DNA of 64,000 nucleotides from Pleurotus djamor (lineage: Eukaryota > Basidiomycota > Agaricomycetes > Agaricales > Pleurotaceae). Where the stretch lies: NCBI GenBank assembly GCA_029747585.1, contig JAPEVF010000047.1:62001-126000 (forward strand), given 5' to 3'. Shown one piece after another: positions 11,904 through 24,188 of this stretch. Every line of letters starts with the position of its first letter. Positions within the stretch are counted from its first letter, which is position 1. Made by a program: the position numbers and the translations under genes. The notes under the pieces were generated by a model. It searched no databases. It had not been told where the DNA came from and saw only the letters and a program-made list of their open reading frames with translations.

Positions 11904-14441
11904 TTACAAACTGTATCTGAATCCACTCCATTCATCACCCTTGTCTCTGCGAGCTGCCTCGACACTGTCATAGATTCCATTTTTGGGGTTCGCGTGCTTG
12001 TTATTGATTCCTGCGATCACTTCGTCTCGTTCTCCACGGTCCCTGCGGGCGTTTTCTTGCCTCAAGAAGTAAACAAAAATGAGCGTGCATATCCATCCGA
12101 ATCCTATGTATGCCAGGACAATGCCATGTCCAAACGTGAACCAAGGGCCATCCTTGGAACGATACTGCAGGGGATGGTCTTAGTAATTAGAAAGTCAAGA
12201 TCGAGGAAGATACCGACGATGTTCGCTGCTACGGCTCCATTTATGTTACCGCTAGGATCGACATCAGCGTCAGCGTATCACATACAAGCCAGGGGTGACA
12301 TACAATCCTATGGCCATACCCAAAGTTACGGAACGCTTGTATGAACCTTCGATGTTACTTGCCACCCACGCACTTGTGCATTGAGTCAGCCAGAAGATAC
12401 GCAGCGGAGCTTGAGGCAGGGCTCGAAGACATGCTTACACGGCATTCGCTGTAGAATCAAGTATAAGCGGGTGGGAAAGACCTAATTTAAACCGATGGAC
12501 ACGCACGGATTGTGGGATAAATGGCACTGTTGAATTATCAGAAATCACCAAGGACAGGTTAAAACATGCAAGGCTGCTTACGAGACGGCGAGATATACCG
12601 CAACGTATGACAGAGCGGCGTTTCTCGACACTATCAAGATTATATAGGCCGTCAACCCTTGAGACGGCTCAGTGTTATATTTTTGTCGACGATGACAAGT
12701 CGTGGCTCACCAATGCTGAAGAGGGCGCTGTTCATAAATGAAATAAGGGTGGAGTGTTGAGTTGCTCAGCCATTCCACTGCGTCACCCTATGGATACACT
12801 CACAGTGTTATGATGCTCCTGTAACCCGTTCGATCACCGAGAAAGCCCACGAGGCAGGTCATGATGCATCCCCAGGCATATACTGGGACCGAAAGTAGAT
12901 TGGCCTTCGTAGCTTTAAAACCTAATAAACAAAGGCTATCAGGGTCATCACTTTGTTATCATACTTTTATCTCACCTAACTGTAGGTCGAGAGCTCAGTT
13001 AGATCAGTTGTCAGAGGACGTGAGAGTTGTTACGGAACCTGGTTGATGATTGTAGGAGTGAACAAAGAAAATGCATAGAGGGGACCATCGAAGCCCATGT
13101 ACATGCCCACTGCATCACAGTCAAGCGGTGCACTAGAAATAGAATGAGGAAGTGACTTACTTGCAACCCATGTCTTCCAGTCAGTCAAACTCTGCCACAC
13201 GTATTTTAGGCTAAATTTCTCGCCGCCAGCACTAAACTGGTTATCGTCGATGAGACGTCTGATGATGAAGACACCTAGAACTTTGTCAGAGTGAATCATC
13301 CGATAGAGAGGCGAACGGAACGGACGCTCCGTCTCAGTGAGAAACTTTGCTTTCTCAGGAAAATCTTGGATGACCCAGAAAGAGACTACGGCCAAGACCA
13401 CAGTGATCAGGCCTTCCAGGATGAATATCCAAGCCCATCCAGGTTTTCCACCAACCCCATCCATATTAGCGATTGCGGCTGCTAGCAATCCACCTATGGG
13501 GCGGGGTTAAAGGGATTTTTGATCACATGTGGTCAGGAAGTACACACTGAAGGCTCCGGCGACAGTGGCCGAGGAGAAGAAGATAGCAATTTTGGAGCCT
13601 AGCTCCTTGCGAGTGTACCAACTTGCAACATGACATATGAGATGAGGCAAACGCAGTCGATTCGTGTGACTCACCATGAGAGGTAGAAGACGATGCCTAT
13701 TTTAAGGTTTGTGAGATAAAATAGGCTGGATGGAGAAGAGTTATGAGTAACTTTCCTGGGTATAGTCCGGCTTCTGCGAGTCCGAGTAAAAAACGGAGAC
13801 CTGGACATGAATGGTCAGATAAGGCACACAATTGGTCTGGTGCACGCTTAACTAAGGAGACCACCATAGTCATGAGCGATGCCGTGAAGCGTCTACAATA
13901 GATTAGCCATGTGCCTAGAGTATATGAAACGGAAATAAAAGATCTGACCATAATGACTCCCCAAAAGAGCATCATCGAAGAAAGCCATATAGAAGGCCGC
14001 AGGCGTCGCAGTAGCACGTTGCTCACAGGCTTTAGTGTTATCAGTATGCGCGTGGTAGACGAATGGAGAGGGAGCATGCGGACCTCGAAAAGGGCGTAAG
14101 GGAAGAAGAACACGGTTAACGCGATGAGATACTGTTGGTCGGTTATGCCAAGGTCGCGTTCCAAGTTGTAAAGCTAGTTGACTGCGTTAGAGCAGGGCTG
14201 ACAGGGCCATGGAAGCCTTCACCTTGGCGTTCCCTATGCTGCCACGATCCAGAAAGTTTAAAACGTATAGAAGTGCCAGCCATGGCAATATGTAGAAATC
14301 GATGCGTCGCATGAGTTTGTGTTCGTCGACAGACGACGTATCGATTTCTGGACGATACACGGCGCCAGCAGTGATGCTATGGCCAGACGATATGGCAGTT
14401 TCGACGCCGAAGGGTTGTTTAGACGAGTCAACCGAGCCCAT
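11904..14441 (-). CDS. MFS anion:cation symporter, allantoate/nicotinate permease type (Dal5/Tna1-like)
   Basis: Proton-coupled organic anion transporter of the ACS family, which in fungi contains Dal5 (allantoate, ureidosuccinate) and Tna1 (nicotinate). N-terminal RRIDFYILPWLALLYVLNFL followed by DRGSIGNAK is the family hallmark; the next exons give LGITDQQYLIALTVFFFPYA, FEVPSNVLLRRLRPS, FFLGLAEAGLYPG and WAWIFILEGLITVV, and the C-terminal half ends in helix 12 (YIGFGWICTLIFVYFLRQEN) plus a charged tail with the stop at 11904. Many 50-60 nt introns interrupt it. The gene directly follows ureD downstream on the same strand, which would fit uptake of a urea-yielding nitrogen source, but substrate prediction from sequence is unreliable in this family. 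Confidence 0.88.
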
Positions 14442-14945
14442 TGCAATGTGGTGATGGGGGAATGGTTGGCGTAGCAGAGGACATAGATGAAGGAATTTAT
14501 AATGGCAAGTTCGCGCGATTGGGTCCGTGTGGCGATTCGGTTCAGAATCAATGGTGTGAATTTCCACGAAGCTCTGATAGCGTTTGGCTTGTTGGTTGGT
14601 TTGATCAAGCGTTAGAAGGCGCTTGAGCTCGGTGCGTTACTCCATTGACTTCGGCTAACTCCCCCAATGCGCAATACCGTAGCTCTTCCGATGCGTTGCC
14701 CACAAACAATCTTAAAGCGAGAAGTTGATTGCTGACAGACAGGCTTTTGTAAACTCCCTGGCCATTGGAGGATAGTCGCCGAGGAAGTAGAAATGGATCC
14801 AGAGATGGGATTGGTCACACACCAAGGCTTTCTAACGTTATGGCAAGGCACGTAAGCCTGTTCCAAGGCGCAAGGTGGCATTTCGTGGGCGCGAAGCGTA
14901 TCGTGATATGGAATTATTCGTCTATGTAGTCGGGGCCCTATCAAG
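14442..14945. other. intergenic region (ACS transporter promoter)
   Basis: About 500 bases between the ureD stop and the transporter start on the minus strand. No coding pattern is seen. GATAA/TTATC-type nitrogen-regulator sites might be expected here, but none stands out as clustered. Confidence 0.35.
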
Positions 14946-15999
14946 TTAGCTGTTGAATGCCCTACGATATGTGTCAATACCGATCAGTGGTTCGACCTGT
15001 TTTAACGCATCCTTCAACCAAAGCTTGACGTCCTCAGCTTCCACACCAGCAACCCTGAGGACCGCACCAGGTGTCAATGAACCGGTATGAGTCGGGCTTA
15101 TTGCCCATATAAGCTTCTCGGGCCTTGCTTGCTTGAACACCGCAATGGAGGCATAACGTGCCGTAAGACTGCTAATCATAGATTGCACTAGTGGGCCGAA
15201 GAGGAGAACCATAGCGAAGCATGAATACGGGGCAAGCTTTTCTTGCAGAGTACGGAAACGAAGGATAGGGACATCCGCCGAGTTCTCGTCGAGGAGGAGT
15301 ACGTCCTTCGCCACTCGCTTCCCGTCGACCCAGACGTCGTTCACACTGTAGTATCTCGAAAACGCCCATTCTTCTCCAAGCGACTTGCGTCCGGACGTGA
15401 TCCAGTCCAGGATAACTGCCGAGGACGTGTTTGACAGATGGAACGTCTGGACCTGATTGTATGCGGCTGACCGGAAGCAAGTTACTGGCTCGGGCAGCAG
15501 GAACAGAGCAGCACCCGGTGCGACCTTGTAGTTCATAACTTGCTCCGTCAATTTGGGCCCCTCAGAAGAATGAGCACCCTGAGACGGCAGCAAGGACAAA
15601 CGGTCCCCGACGCGGGTTTTAAAGACTTTCGTCGAGCCCTAAATGTGTGCGCAATTGCTCGGAATTAGGACGGTTGAAGAGAAAAGAGGAAACTTGAAAG
15701 AGTGATGGGGGATCGGTGGTAGTTACCTGGGTAAGCATGACCAGAAACGCATTGTCGCCAACATCAATGTCCAAATTGACGTGATCCCCACCCACCAAAC
15801 CGCCGCCGTACGTTAGGACATACACAACCCCAATGTTTTCCTCGGTCACTCTGGGCGACAGCAACTTGAGGGGATAAGTCGATGACAGTTCAGAGAAGGT
15901 TGCAACACCGCCGAACCTATTCAATACGATGCGACCACCGCCGACATGGATTCTTTCAATCCCTGAAGCTGAAGGGCGATCGGGTCTGGTCAACGGCAT
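14946..15999 (-). CDS. ureD: urease accessory protein UreD
   Basis: Scaffold of the UreD-UreF-UreG complex that inserts nickel into apo-urease. Exons 15999-15727 and 15638-14946 give 966 nt (321 residues), normal for fungal UreD. The diagnostic stretch GVVYVLTYGGGLVGGDHVNL, then DIDVGDNAFLVMLTQ, crosses the single intron into GSTKVFKTR, which is the typical UreD strand pair; later GAALFLLPEPVTCF, LDWITSGRKSLGE and WAFSRYYSVNDVWVDGKR are also characteristic. The intron (15639-15726) is 88 nt, longer than most in the window. The open frame continues upstream of the chosen Met for some codons, so a start slightly upstream, or an extra 5' exon, is possible. Urease itself and UreF/UreG are not in the window. 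Confidence 0.93.
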
Positions 16000-16408
16000 C
16001 CAGGCTGTAAGCTTCGAAGGCGGGGTGGAAGGCGAACTCAGACGACCTCCAGGGACGTGACCATGTGTTCAGATTGAAAGCTTAACGCCATATGAGGATA
16101 GGATAAGAGTATTTGCTTTCAATTCATATTCTGAGGCTACATATCGAGTGCATGCGAAGGAGAGTGGGATGGATGCCAAATATCCGAGAGTGAGAAGGAA
16201 ATATCTACAGAGGACAAAACGATGCGGCAAAGGGCAATAAATGTGTAAAAGAAAACAACAGAGCGGGATGGAAATCGAAGAGTCATAAATCCCTAAGGCA
16301 ATAAATGGGCTTTACAGTCTTATTCTTGTGATGATAGAGAGTGGCGACGGATTTGAACCTGGAGAGAGAAATAGAGAAAAAATGATAGAGTGATAAAGTA
16401 GGGGAAAA
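16000..16408. other. intergenic region
   Basis: About 410 AT-richer bases between the Byr4-like stop and the ureD start, both minus. A GGATTTGAACCT string near 16349 looks like part of a reversed tRNA T-arm, but the flanking stems do not pair. No gene is supported. Confidence 0.4.
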
Positions 16409-19087
16409 TCAGTACTTGCGAGTAGCAAGCGCTCTGATTTCATAGAGATAAGAGCGATCAATGTCCGTGGAGAGGGCGGAGGGTTTTGACAGTGAAGTCT
16501 TCCATCCTCGCATCTCCTTCTGATGTCGTTCTTCAGCCTGCCGACACTTCACCAAGAAAGTGTCGTCGACATCACAGACCATCGAGGCACGAGAGCCCCG
16601 GTCGCTGCCAGAATCCGACATGGCTCGTGTTCGACTCCGTGAAGGACTGGGTGCTTCCGATGATGATGCAGATGACCGTGTCGTGCCAGCATCGGAGGGA
16701 GGGCCCTCCTTACCCTGAAGACTGGCTCGGATTGTTCCACCTTTTGTTTCCCAATCCTCGTCATCTTCATCATCAGCAAGGTTAGCGAAGACGTCAGGTT
16801 CGTCTTCATCTGGGGGCAGCGTTGATATCCAGCACATGCGTGCAGGATCAAATATCATGTTGCCCACTATTCTGGCACCCGAGGCAAAAGAACCAACGGG
16901 TGAACCAATTGACGACCCGGTCAAGTGTGTTATGAGCGCTGGTCGGGTTGATGTGCCAACAACAGCATCGAAGTCCCGTAAGACATGGTCGTTACCTTCC
17001 CATCGCAGGGTTTGAGGGTTCCATTTCATGTCACCAACGACTAGAATCGGAGGTTAAACAAACATAGATAACGATATGGACATGCTAACATACCTTTGGA
17101 AGCTCCAGCACCACCCAAATTGCGAATGAGGGTAGGTTTTCTCCGTGTCTCAGGCGTTGTGGGCGACGATGTATTCTTCTTCTTCTTCGGAAGAGAGAGG
17201 TCCGGTCTTGAGAGTGACTCTATCCTGCTCGCCGTCCTTTTCAGCGTATTTGTTGACGGAACGAGAGGGGCCATATCTGAGGAAGAGACATGAGAAGAGT
17301 TTGGATTGTGGCTGGAGTGGCTTACCTTGACTACTCTCCGAGCCTTCGCGCGTCTTCTTTCGCATCGTACCCTTATCGGAGCCGCCTTTTGAATACGATG
17401 CTCCAGGTACTCGATTGCCATAACCTTTGGGCTGTACGCGATATCGCGCCTCTTTTTCCCGATCTGCAGGCAAATCTTCAATGCTGTCGAGTTCCGTTCC
17501 GTCGCCGTAGGTCCGCTGCCGCTTCGGTCTACGAAGGACCTTGGGGGCAACAGGTTGTGGGATGTTTGAGGGCTTGACTGACTTTGCTGACAGAGAGGAT
17601 GGTGGCCTTGGGGGGAGCGGAGAGGCAGTCCGTATAATGGAGGAGTCAGGGGGGTTGACGGCAGGGGTTCCCCAGACCGTTGAAAGCGCGGGCCGTGGTT
17701 TTGACCGCGATTGTGTGGGCATGGTGAGCCGAAGCGCGGCTTGGTTGGATGAGGGAGTACAGGGACGAGTTGGAGGTACTTTGTAGTCATGTGTTCGAGA
17801 CGATGTGCTTTTGTGGGATTTAGCGCGTGAAGCATACGTAGGTTCCTCATATCGAGCCTTGGAGCCACTCGCCGATCCTGATGCCTGTGCTTGGCTTGTC
17901 TCCATGAGAGATGAAAGGGAAGCTTTGCGAGTGAGCTTCCTGGTCGATGATGGTGGCGTTGGTGGTTTGAGACCAGAATGCGATTTCTGGCCACGAAGGC
18001 TTCCGGGTTTGGGGGAGAGAAATGAGGTAGGAGGAGAAGGAGCGGCGGGTGACAGAGCTTGGAATGTCTGCGATCGTTGTGGGACGCCTGGGAGTGGTGG
18101 CGATGGTGTGAGGCGAAGCTTCTGAAGCTGCCGTGTTGAGGATGGCGGCGGATTTATCGGTGACTTGGCCCGATCATGTTTGAGTCGAGAGGGTGGTCGC
18201 AGAGACGAAGGAGGTTGGCGTGGCGGGGCGCTGGTACTGCGATTGAAAGGCCTCATGGGCGGTTGTTTGCTTTGGAGGGTGGCGTGTCGGAGGCGACTGG
18301 GACTGAGAACTTCATCATCGATAACTAGACCCATTTCAAAGTCATCCTCGGGATCTGGGCTCGCTATCTTGACCCTGGCGTCCGTGATTCCGGTCTTCTT
18401 CTTCATTTCGAGTATCTTGTGGAGCTTCCGACCGCAGTGTCCATTATCGAACAGCCCTGTGGGAATGACAAGGCCATCCAGGACGCCTTCGTCATCGGAG
18501 TCGAGCTCGTCGCCGGTGTCGGGTTGAGAGACGGATGATGCAGAGTTGGATGAAGGAGAAGCATCGGCGAAGCTTAGGGAAGAATAGGCGTCGGATGACT
18601 GGGACGACGACGTATGGTCCTTGTCGCCCCACTCCAGCGAGTTCTTGGAGGAGCGGTGATTCAGTGATAGCGGGGCCAAGGATAGCTGCGTGAGGTCTTC
18701 TGGAAGTAGGAATGCTGTCTCGATGTCTTCGTCGATNGGTGCTTGCTTGGGCAGCCTGGCGACGGGCTGGGGCAGTACAGCTGAGGCCTTGATTGTCGAG
18801 ACGCCTTCATCATCGTCGTCGTCTTCGTCGGTGCCGGAGGATGATGGGATCCGGGGACGTATAGTAAAAGGTTGTGGAGAATGTGACGAACCGATAGATG
18901 AAGTCAAAGCGAGAGCCTTTACGCCTCCTGTTTTGCCCAAGCTCATCTCGATATCCCAGTCCTCGTCTGCGTCGTCGTCTCTGTTGATGACGGAGTGGAT
19001 GGGTTCGCCGTCTGGCAGGTCAAAGTCTGCGTCGGGCCATTCCTCGCGCGTGAGGACAAGTGAGGGAGCGGGGATGGTGGTCATCAT
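16409..19087 (-). CDS. byr4: Byr4/Bfa1-like GAP scaffold of the septation/mitotic-exit network
   Basis: Probable homologue of Byr4 (fission yeast) and Bfa1 (budding yeast), which with the TBC protein Cdc16/Bub2 forms the GTPase-activating complex for Spg1/Tem1 at spindle poles. Exons 19087-17326, 17276-17094 and 17040-16409 give 858 residues, mostly disordered, Ser/Pro-rich and acidic. N-terminal LTREEWPDADFDLPDGEPIH and DADEDWDIEMSLGKTGG are the short acidic repeats expected of the family; the middle has DNGHCGRKLHKILEMKKKTG; the C-terminal exon has MKWNPQTLRWEGNDHVLRDF, a Byr4-type GARIVGNMIFDPARMCWI block and the acidic DDEDDEDWE. A start at 19195 is possible, but the double Met at 19087 sits better before the conserved block. 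The N at 18736 does not shift the frame. Naming is from motif memory only. Confidence 0.7.
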
Positions 19088-19316
19088 GACCGGGGAAGGA
19101 AGGAAGGGAGGGAGTTGGGGAGGATGAGGNAGTCGCTGGATATAAGATGGAATGAATAGAGAACTTAAGCGGGCAGGCGTCGGTGTCGATAACAATGGGC
19201 GAGGGAGCCTTCAATGGGCTTGCATTTTGGCGGACGGGATGCGATTTGTTGATGTGTGCTGTCTGGGAAAAAGGCGCCTCGTTGCTCTCAACTGGTGTAC
19301 AAATAACAGTCAACAT

Positions 19317-22300
19317 TTAATATGGCCTAAGGCGCCTATATTCCTCCGCGCGCTGCTCGATCTCGTCCATTCCGGATTCGCTCCCGTCCGAGTCTCCGTC
19401 TACCCGAAGCAAATCATCTCCTCCATCCTCCATCTCATGCCTTAGCCGTATCCCGCGCTCAGCCATCGTATCCACAAATGCCTTCAACTCGTACCCAGTG
19501 AACGCCGTGCGCAGCGGTCCAAACGCCAGCAAGTATAAATCTAGCCCATATCAGATCCTCGTCACACTAATCTAGCCCGGACTAACTGACCTTTGACATA
19601 TGGGCACTCGCTGATGGCTCGATAGAGAAGCTTCTTAGCACGGTCCAATCGATCTACTCGTATTTCGAACTCAATGTAGACTCGCCAGACAATATGACTG
19701 GCTCGCGTTCTGCACACAAAATAGATNATCAGTTGATTAGTATGGGTCGAGGATCAAGCATAACTCACCGTTCACTTTCAACGGCTCCGGAAAGGCCCTT
19801 TCGTGTCCGCTCAACCTCACCCAGCCACCTTCCTCGCTCCCAGCCAGCGATCCACACTTCTTCCACTCTCCTTGCGATGCTCTTCCCTTTCAGTTGTCCA
19901 TCTCCTACCNCTTCATCACCAAGNATACTCCTAACNCGCCCCCAAACACCCTGACCCTTCTCGCTTTCCAAAAACATCGCCAGAACGATGGAATTACTTC
20001 CATACTGCTCNANTNCTTTGCNCGCTCGATCTCGAAGNAACCCTGGCGCCANNGGNCTCTTCAACACAGTGCCATATCGGTATAGCAATGTCAAACTTGC
20101 TANGACCAAGCTTTCATGTATCACCGACCCAGGTTTATGGCTTTCGATGTGTTCATCGTACGTCCTGAGTGCGGCTGAGATACCCCCACCGCCAAGCACG
20201 TCTAGCAAAGCCAAAAGATGCACCCAAGCCCCACTCTCCCTCCACGTACTGTCATCGAGCGGCGGTCTAGACATATCTTGCANCTGTCTTTTCGCTCGCA
20301 NGAGGACCAAATCCCCTTTGCCTTCAANACCCACCGACTTGAGTATGANNTNGAGAGCCTCTNCATCGTGTCCGTCNCACCACTCCATTTCCGCCCAGTC
20401 TCTCCATAACGGGCCTTGCTCCANNTTCGAGGCAGCCGGCGGAGACGATGCTGTCAGAATAGTGTGATAAACTTTNCGAGCTTCGTCCAGCTTTCCNCGC
20501 AGNCGTTCCANTTTAGCATGTGCAGCCCAATANGCAAACGAAGTNTGATTCTTTGATAAGAAGGAACGAGANAGTTTGATTGCACTGCGAANACGTTATG
20601 TTAGCNAATTTCTTGCATCAATCGACATGNCCANCTACCTTTTGATGCCGANTGAACTTTCANAGGCNAGCGCCAACATATCCCATTCAAAGTCTGANGN
20701 GTTCAACCTCAATTGCTCAAACACACGCCGAACCAAACCGACGTCTANNCCATCGANGTCCGCGCGNGACCAAAGGTGCATAGGGAAAGCCAACGCAGGA
20801 TCTAGCGGTCCCAAGACACCAGCTCCCCACGACTTAACAGGGCCAAAGACAGGTCGATACGTCCGTGCCGTACCNATGAGNACACCCGANGANGCCTCNG
20901 CCAAAGGGAGTTTCTGCGCGGACTGACTGGGGAAGATAGAGTCTAAACTCGCGGGGGTAGTCAAATGGGTTAAACACCACCGATCGTCCCAGGATTCNGA
21001 CNCAGAGTCATCTTCACATGAGAGTGANANNNNNNTGNAAAGTCCGGGGATGTGTAGACCAAGGAAGGAAAGCCAGANCAGGCGAAAAGCGTGTTTGGCN
21101 GTNTCNGACGTGATGTCGAGGAGGAGATCGCGTATGTCTGAGAATAGGATTGTTGCGTAGGGATCGGAAGCAGCGATTGGGTCGAAGGAGCGTGCAGGTA
21201 AGATGGTTGACTTGTCNGAGTCTTGCTCAAGTTTTGCCCACCGAGCATAAGGATCTGGGATGTTGGNATACGACTCCGCGGTGACGATCCCGTCTCCTTG
21301 GGCTGGCTGAGGAACGTCAGAAGTACGGTAGGCCGACCATCCTTTAGAACCCAGTTCGCCCACTCGCGGCATTTCAGACTCCCAAAACTCCTCCAACGAG
21401 TCCAGACNGGGCGCAAGGGGCAGCCCAAACAGGTCCTGAGGAACCTCAAATGTGCTGTGAAGTGGTTAGTTGGCGTCCTGTAACCCATTTCAAACGCTTA
21501 CAGCTCTGCCTGTGCTTGGAACAATGCCATGGCGCGTTCAGCATAACCAGCACTCCGAAGCATGACAGCAACGCGCCAGAACACTCTGATCTTTGCGCAC
21601 TCGCCTTGNACGTCAGATCCAAAAGCACGTATCGCTCGCTGTGCATCCTCCAGTATTCCCGCTATACCTCGGCTTTCCTGTCTAATCCTCCATTCCAGCC
21701 ACTCCATCCAAAGGCTCGGCTTGTTCATCTTGAGAGCAGTCTCCCACTCAGCACGGACTTTGCTTTCGTGCCAAACTTCTTCACCGGCCTTCAGGTACTT
21801 GATTCGGAGAAGCGATGAGCCTGAATTGTCGGGATGCGCTGCCAAAGCTCGTTGAAGCAGAGTGACGGTAATCTCTGATCGGGCTTGAGTGGCATTTTTA
21901 GACGTTATTGGAATAGTAGAGAGTGTGTGAGACAGAAGAGATANCCAAGTCGAGATGGACGTCGGGTTTGAGGTAAGTTGTTGTTCAAGCGACTTGATGG
22001 TGAGATGAAGGGTTGATAATGTTGGCGCTGCGTCCTCATCTGCGTCGCTTGAAACANNATCATCAGAGTCGGACGATTCAGAAGAGGTGTGGTCGGGNTT
22101 ATCTTTATTACGCAGGACATCGCGGTAGGAAGAATCCGGATTNGTATGGTCCTTGCGACTCGGGAGACGTATGAANCCATCGATTTCTTCGTACCTACGC
22201 GTGCTGGAGGGCGTTGCTGTGAATCGNCGTGGCGGAAGGGCGAGAAGAGCTCTCGACTTCGAATCTGTCAAGCTAACAGCCTGTTCAATAGCTAAATGTG

Positions 22301-22856
22301 CGCGTGTGCTGAGTGATACGGCTTCGAACGTACCTTTCCAGATTGACTGAGACCTATTTCTACGCCGTTGTGAGAGCGGTATGAGGCCGTCCATGCAGGC
22401 GAAAGTCCGAGCACCTTCCTGCCCCCTTGACCATCATTAGATGTCGACAGAAATATATGTGACACACGTACGAGCGACCAAATGATATTTAGGAATGTCC
22501 CCTGCGTGAATCCCCCCATAGCGAATGTTGAGTGGGTCACCCCTACGATCAGAGTAATAGAGGGGCTTCCTCGAATGTTCTTCGAGAGAGCCATCTCGGA
22601 CTTTTGGGAGCCGGGCATCGATTACATCCCCCAGCTCATCATCATGAGGCTTGGACTTGCGGTGTTTCCTCTTTCGCTGGCCGTCACCCTCGCTTCTGGA
22701 ATGGCTCGAGTGTTTGTGTTTACGGTCTCCTTCAGATTCATTTCTGGCATGCTTGGCTTTGCTTGACTTGGCTGGTTCTTGTTTCGATGCGCTGGAACTT
22801 GGGGTAGGTTCGATTTCCGGAAAGGAGGAGAAGGAGGGGAAGGAGGGTGCGGACAT
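19317..22856 (-). CDS. NRDE2: NRDE2-like nuclear RNA-surveillance protein
   Basis: Homologue of NRDE2 (Nrl1 in fission yeast), a nuclear HAT-repeat protein that binds the Mtr4 exosome helicase and acts in RNA surveillance, splicing and RNAi-linked silencing. Start at 22856 (MSAPSFPSFSSFPEIEPTPS) is followed by a basic, Ser/His-rich tail, then the signature KPLYYSDRRGDPLNIRYGG and IHAGDIPKYHLV. After two introns comes the DUF1740 region with repeated tetratricopeptide-like HAT units: SISTW, RIKYLKAGEEVWHESKVRAE, NKPSLWMEWLEWR and ECAKIRVFWRVAVMLRSAGY. The C-terminus ends with FGPLRTAFTGYELKAFVD and an acidic tail. About 50 single N bases lie inside; most keep the frame, so they replace real bases, but residues there are uncertain. 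It shares about 190 bp of upstream DNA with NIP7. Confidence 0.85.
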
Positions 22857-22980
22857 GGAACAACGAGGGGGGAGAGAGAACCTGAAGGTATGCTTACCTA
22901 ATTTGGACACTTTATAATTTTACCTCGATCATCTCAAAAGCGCAAAGTCGCGACCTTGGTCCTTTGGGTCCATTGTACCA

Positions 22981-22988
22981 TATAAAAG
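22981..22988 (+). promoter_or_regulatory. TATA box of NIP7
   Basis: TATAAAAG, a consensus TATA element, 55 bases upstream of the NIP7 start codon and in its orientation. The short distance suggests a very short 5' UTR. It could also be chance, as it is a single 8-base match. Confidence 0.5.
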
Positions 22989-23042
22989 GCCTTTCATCGG
23001 TTCACCATCATCCACCACCATCTCCCCTCTGTNCCCCTTCAA

Positions 23043-23861
23043 ATGCGCCCACTCACAGAAGACGAATCCAAAGCAGTCTTCACCAAACTCGCCAACTACA
23101 TTGTATGCACATTTGCTGTTGCTTCAGGCTGTCGTCGCTGACCCTTTTCCTATAGGGAAAGAACCTAATACATCTCATAGATCGCTCCGATGAGCCATAT
23201 TGCTTCAGGCTGCATAAAGACCGTGTATTCTACGTCTCAGAGTCCTCTATGCGGCTGGGTATCTCAGTCGCACGACCAAACCTGGTTAGCCTGGGGACAT
23301 GCTTCGGGAAATTCAGCAAAAGTGGCAAGTTCAAGCTGCATATCACCGCACTGGACTACATATCGCAATATGCCAAATATAAGGCATGTACCTTGCTGTT
23401 TGGTCCTCCCCGTAACTCACCATCCAGTTTTAGGTGTGGATAAAACCCAACGGCGAAATGCCCTTCCTATATGGAAACCATATCCTTAAGGCCCATCTCG
23501 GGCGCATCACTGAAGACACCCCAGAACATCAAGGGGTAGTTGTGTACAGCATGAAGGACATACCCTTGGTATTTGCTCCCCATTTCCCCACCTTGGCCTC
23601 CATTCATGAACTTTCACAGGGTTTTGGGGTGACTGCGCGTTCAACCGTAGATACCCGCAAACTCGATCCAACAGCCATTATCGTATTTCATCAGGCGTAC
23701 GTACACACTTNCCCCCATTTCGCAAGGTTCACGCCTAATTTAAGAACCCTTTACAGAGATGTTGGCGAGTACCTGAGAGACGAGGTATGTGATTTCCGCT
23801 CATTCGTGGAATTCTCGTTCGTTAACCTTCTGTCCGATTCGCGTAGGAAACGTTGTTCTGA
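23043..23861 (+). CDS. NIP7: 60S ribosome biogenesis protein NIP7
   Basis: Small nucleolar RNA-binding protein needed for 27S pre-rRNA processing and 60S assembly. Exons 23043-23102, 23156-23383, 23434-23568, 23620-23696, 23757-23784 and 23847-23861 sum to 543 nt (180 residues), matching the family length. The N-terminal pre-PUA domain starts [20 protein letters not shown], continues [20 protein letters not shown] and [20 protein letters not shown]. The C-terminal PUA domain contains [17 protein letters not shown], then [20 protein letters not shown] and [19 protein letters not shown]. The intron 23384-23433 has a GC donor (AAG then GCATGT); using it gives the conserved KVWIKP junction. Highly expressed housekeeping gene, with a TATA-like element upstream. 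Confidence 0.96.
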
Positions 23862-24188
23862 TCGACCCCTGGCCTTGAGGACGCTTTCTATCTTTCATTA
23901 CCTTCTTCGTATGTTCCACGGGTTTTAGAAGTCTGGTGTAAAATACCAATGCTCACACATGTACCTATCTAATATGTTACCAGGTTCTAGAGTTCCCTTG
24001 CATGGTGCTTGGCTGACTCGTTGGCAACTAGGTTTTGCCCAAGTGTGAACACTAACACGCGAAGGGTCTAGACCCACTTCTTCATACGTCTTCATCCGAA
24101 TGGAATCGTCACCGGTTATCATTATCGTTCAAACCCTTACAGATAACTATTTCCTGTCTCGTTCGTTGTGTCCACACTCTGCGCCCAA
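23862..24188. other. short intergenic region between convergent genes
   Basis: About 330 bases between the NIP7 stop (plus) and the nitrilase stop (minus). It should hold both 3' UTRs. No gene is seen. Confidence 0.4.

Noticed and set aside
16330..16420. Possible tRNA on the minus strand (GGATTTGAACCT resembles a reversed T-loop)
   Set aside because: Flanking bases do not pair into a T-stem and no acceptor or anticodon arm fits.
17041..17994. 317-residue minus-strand open frame rich in His/Pro
   Set aside because: Mostly a shadow of the Byr4-like exon in another frame; only its short SDMAPLVPSTNT part is real, as the second exon.
18690..19127. Plus-strand Ser-rich open frame opposite the Byr4-like N-terminus
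   Set aside because: Antisense of an acidic coding stretch (Asp/Glu codons read as Ser/Val in reverse).
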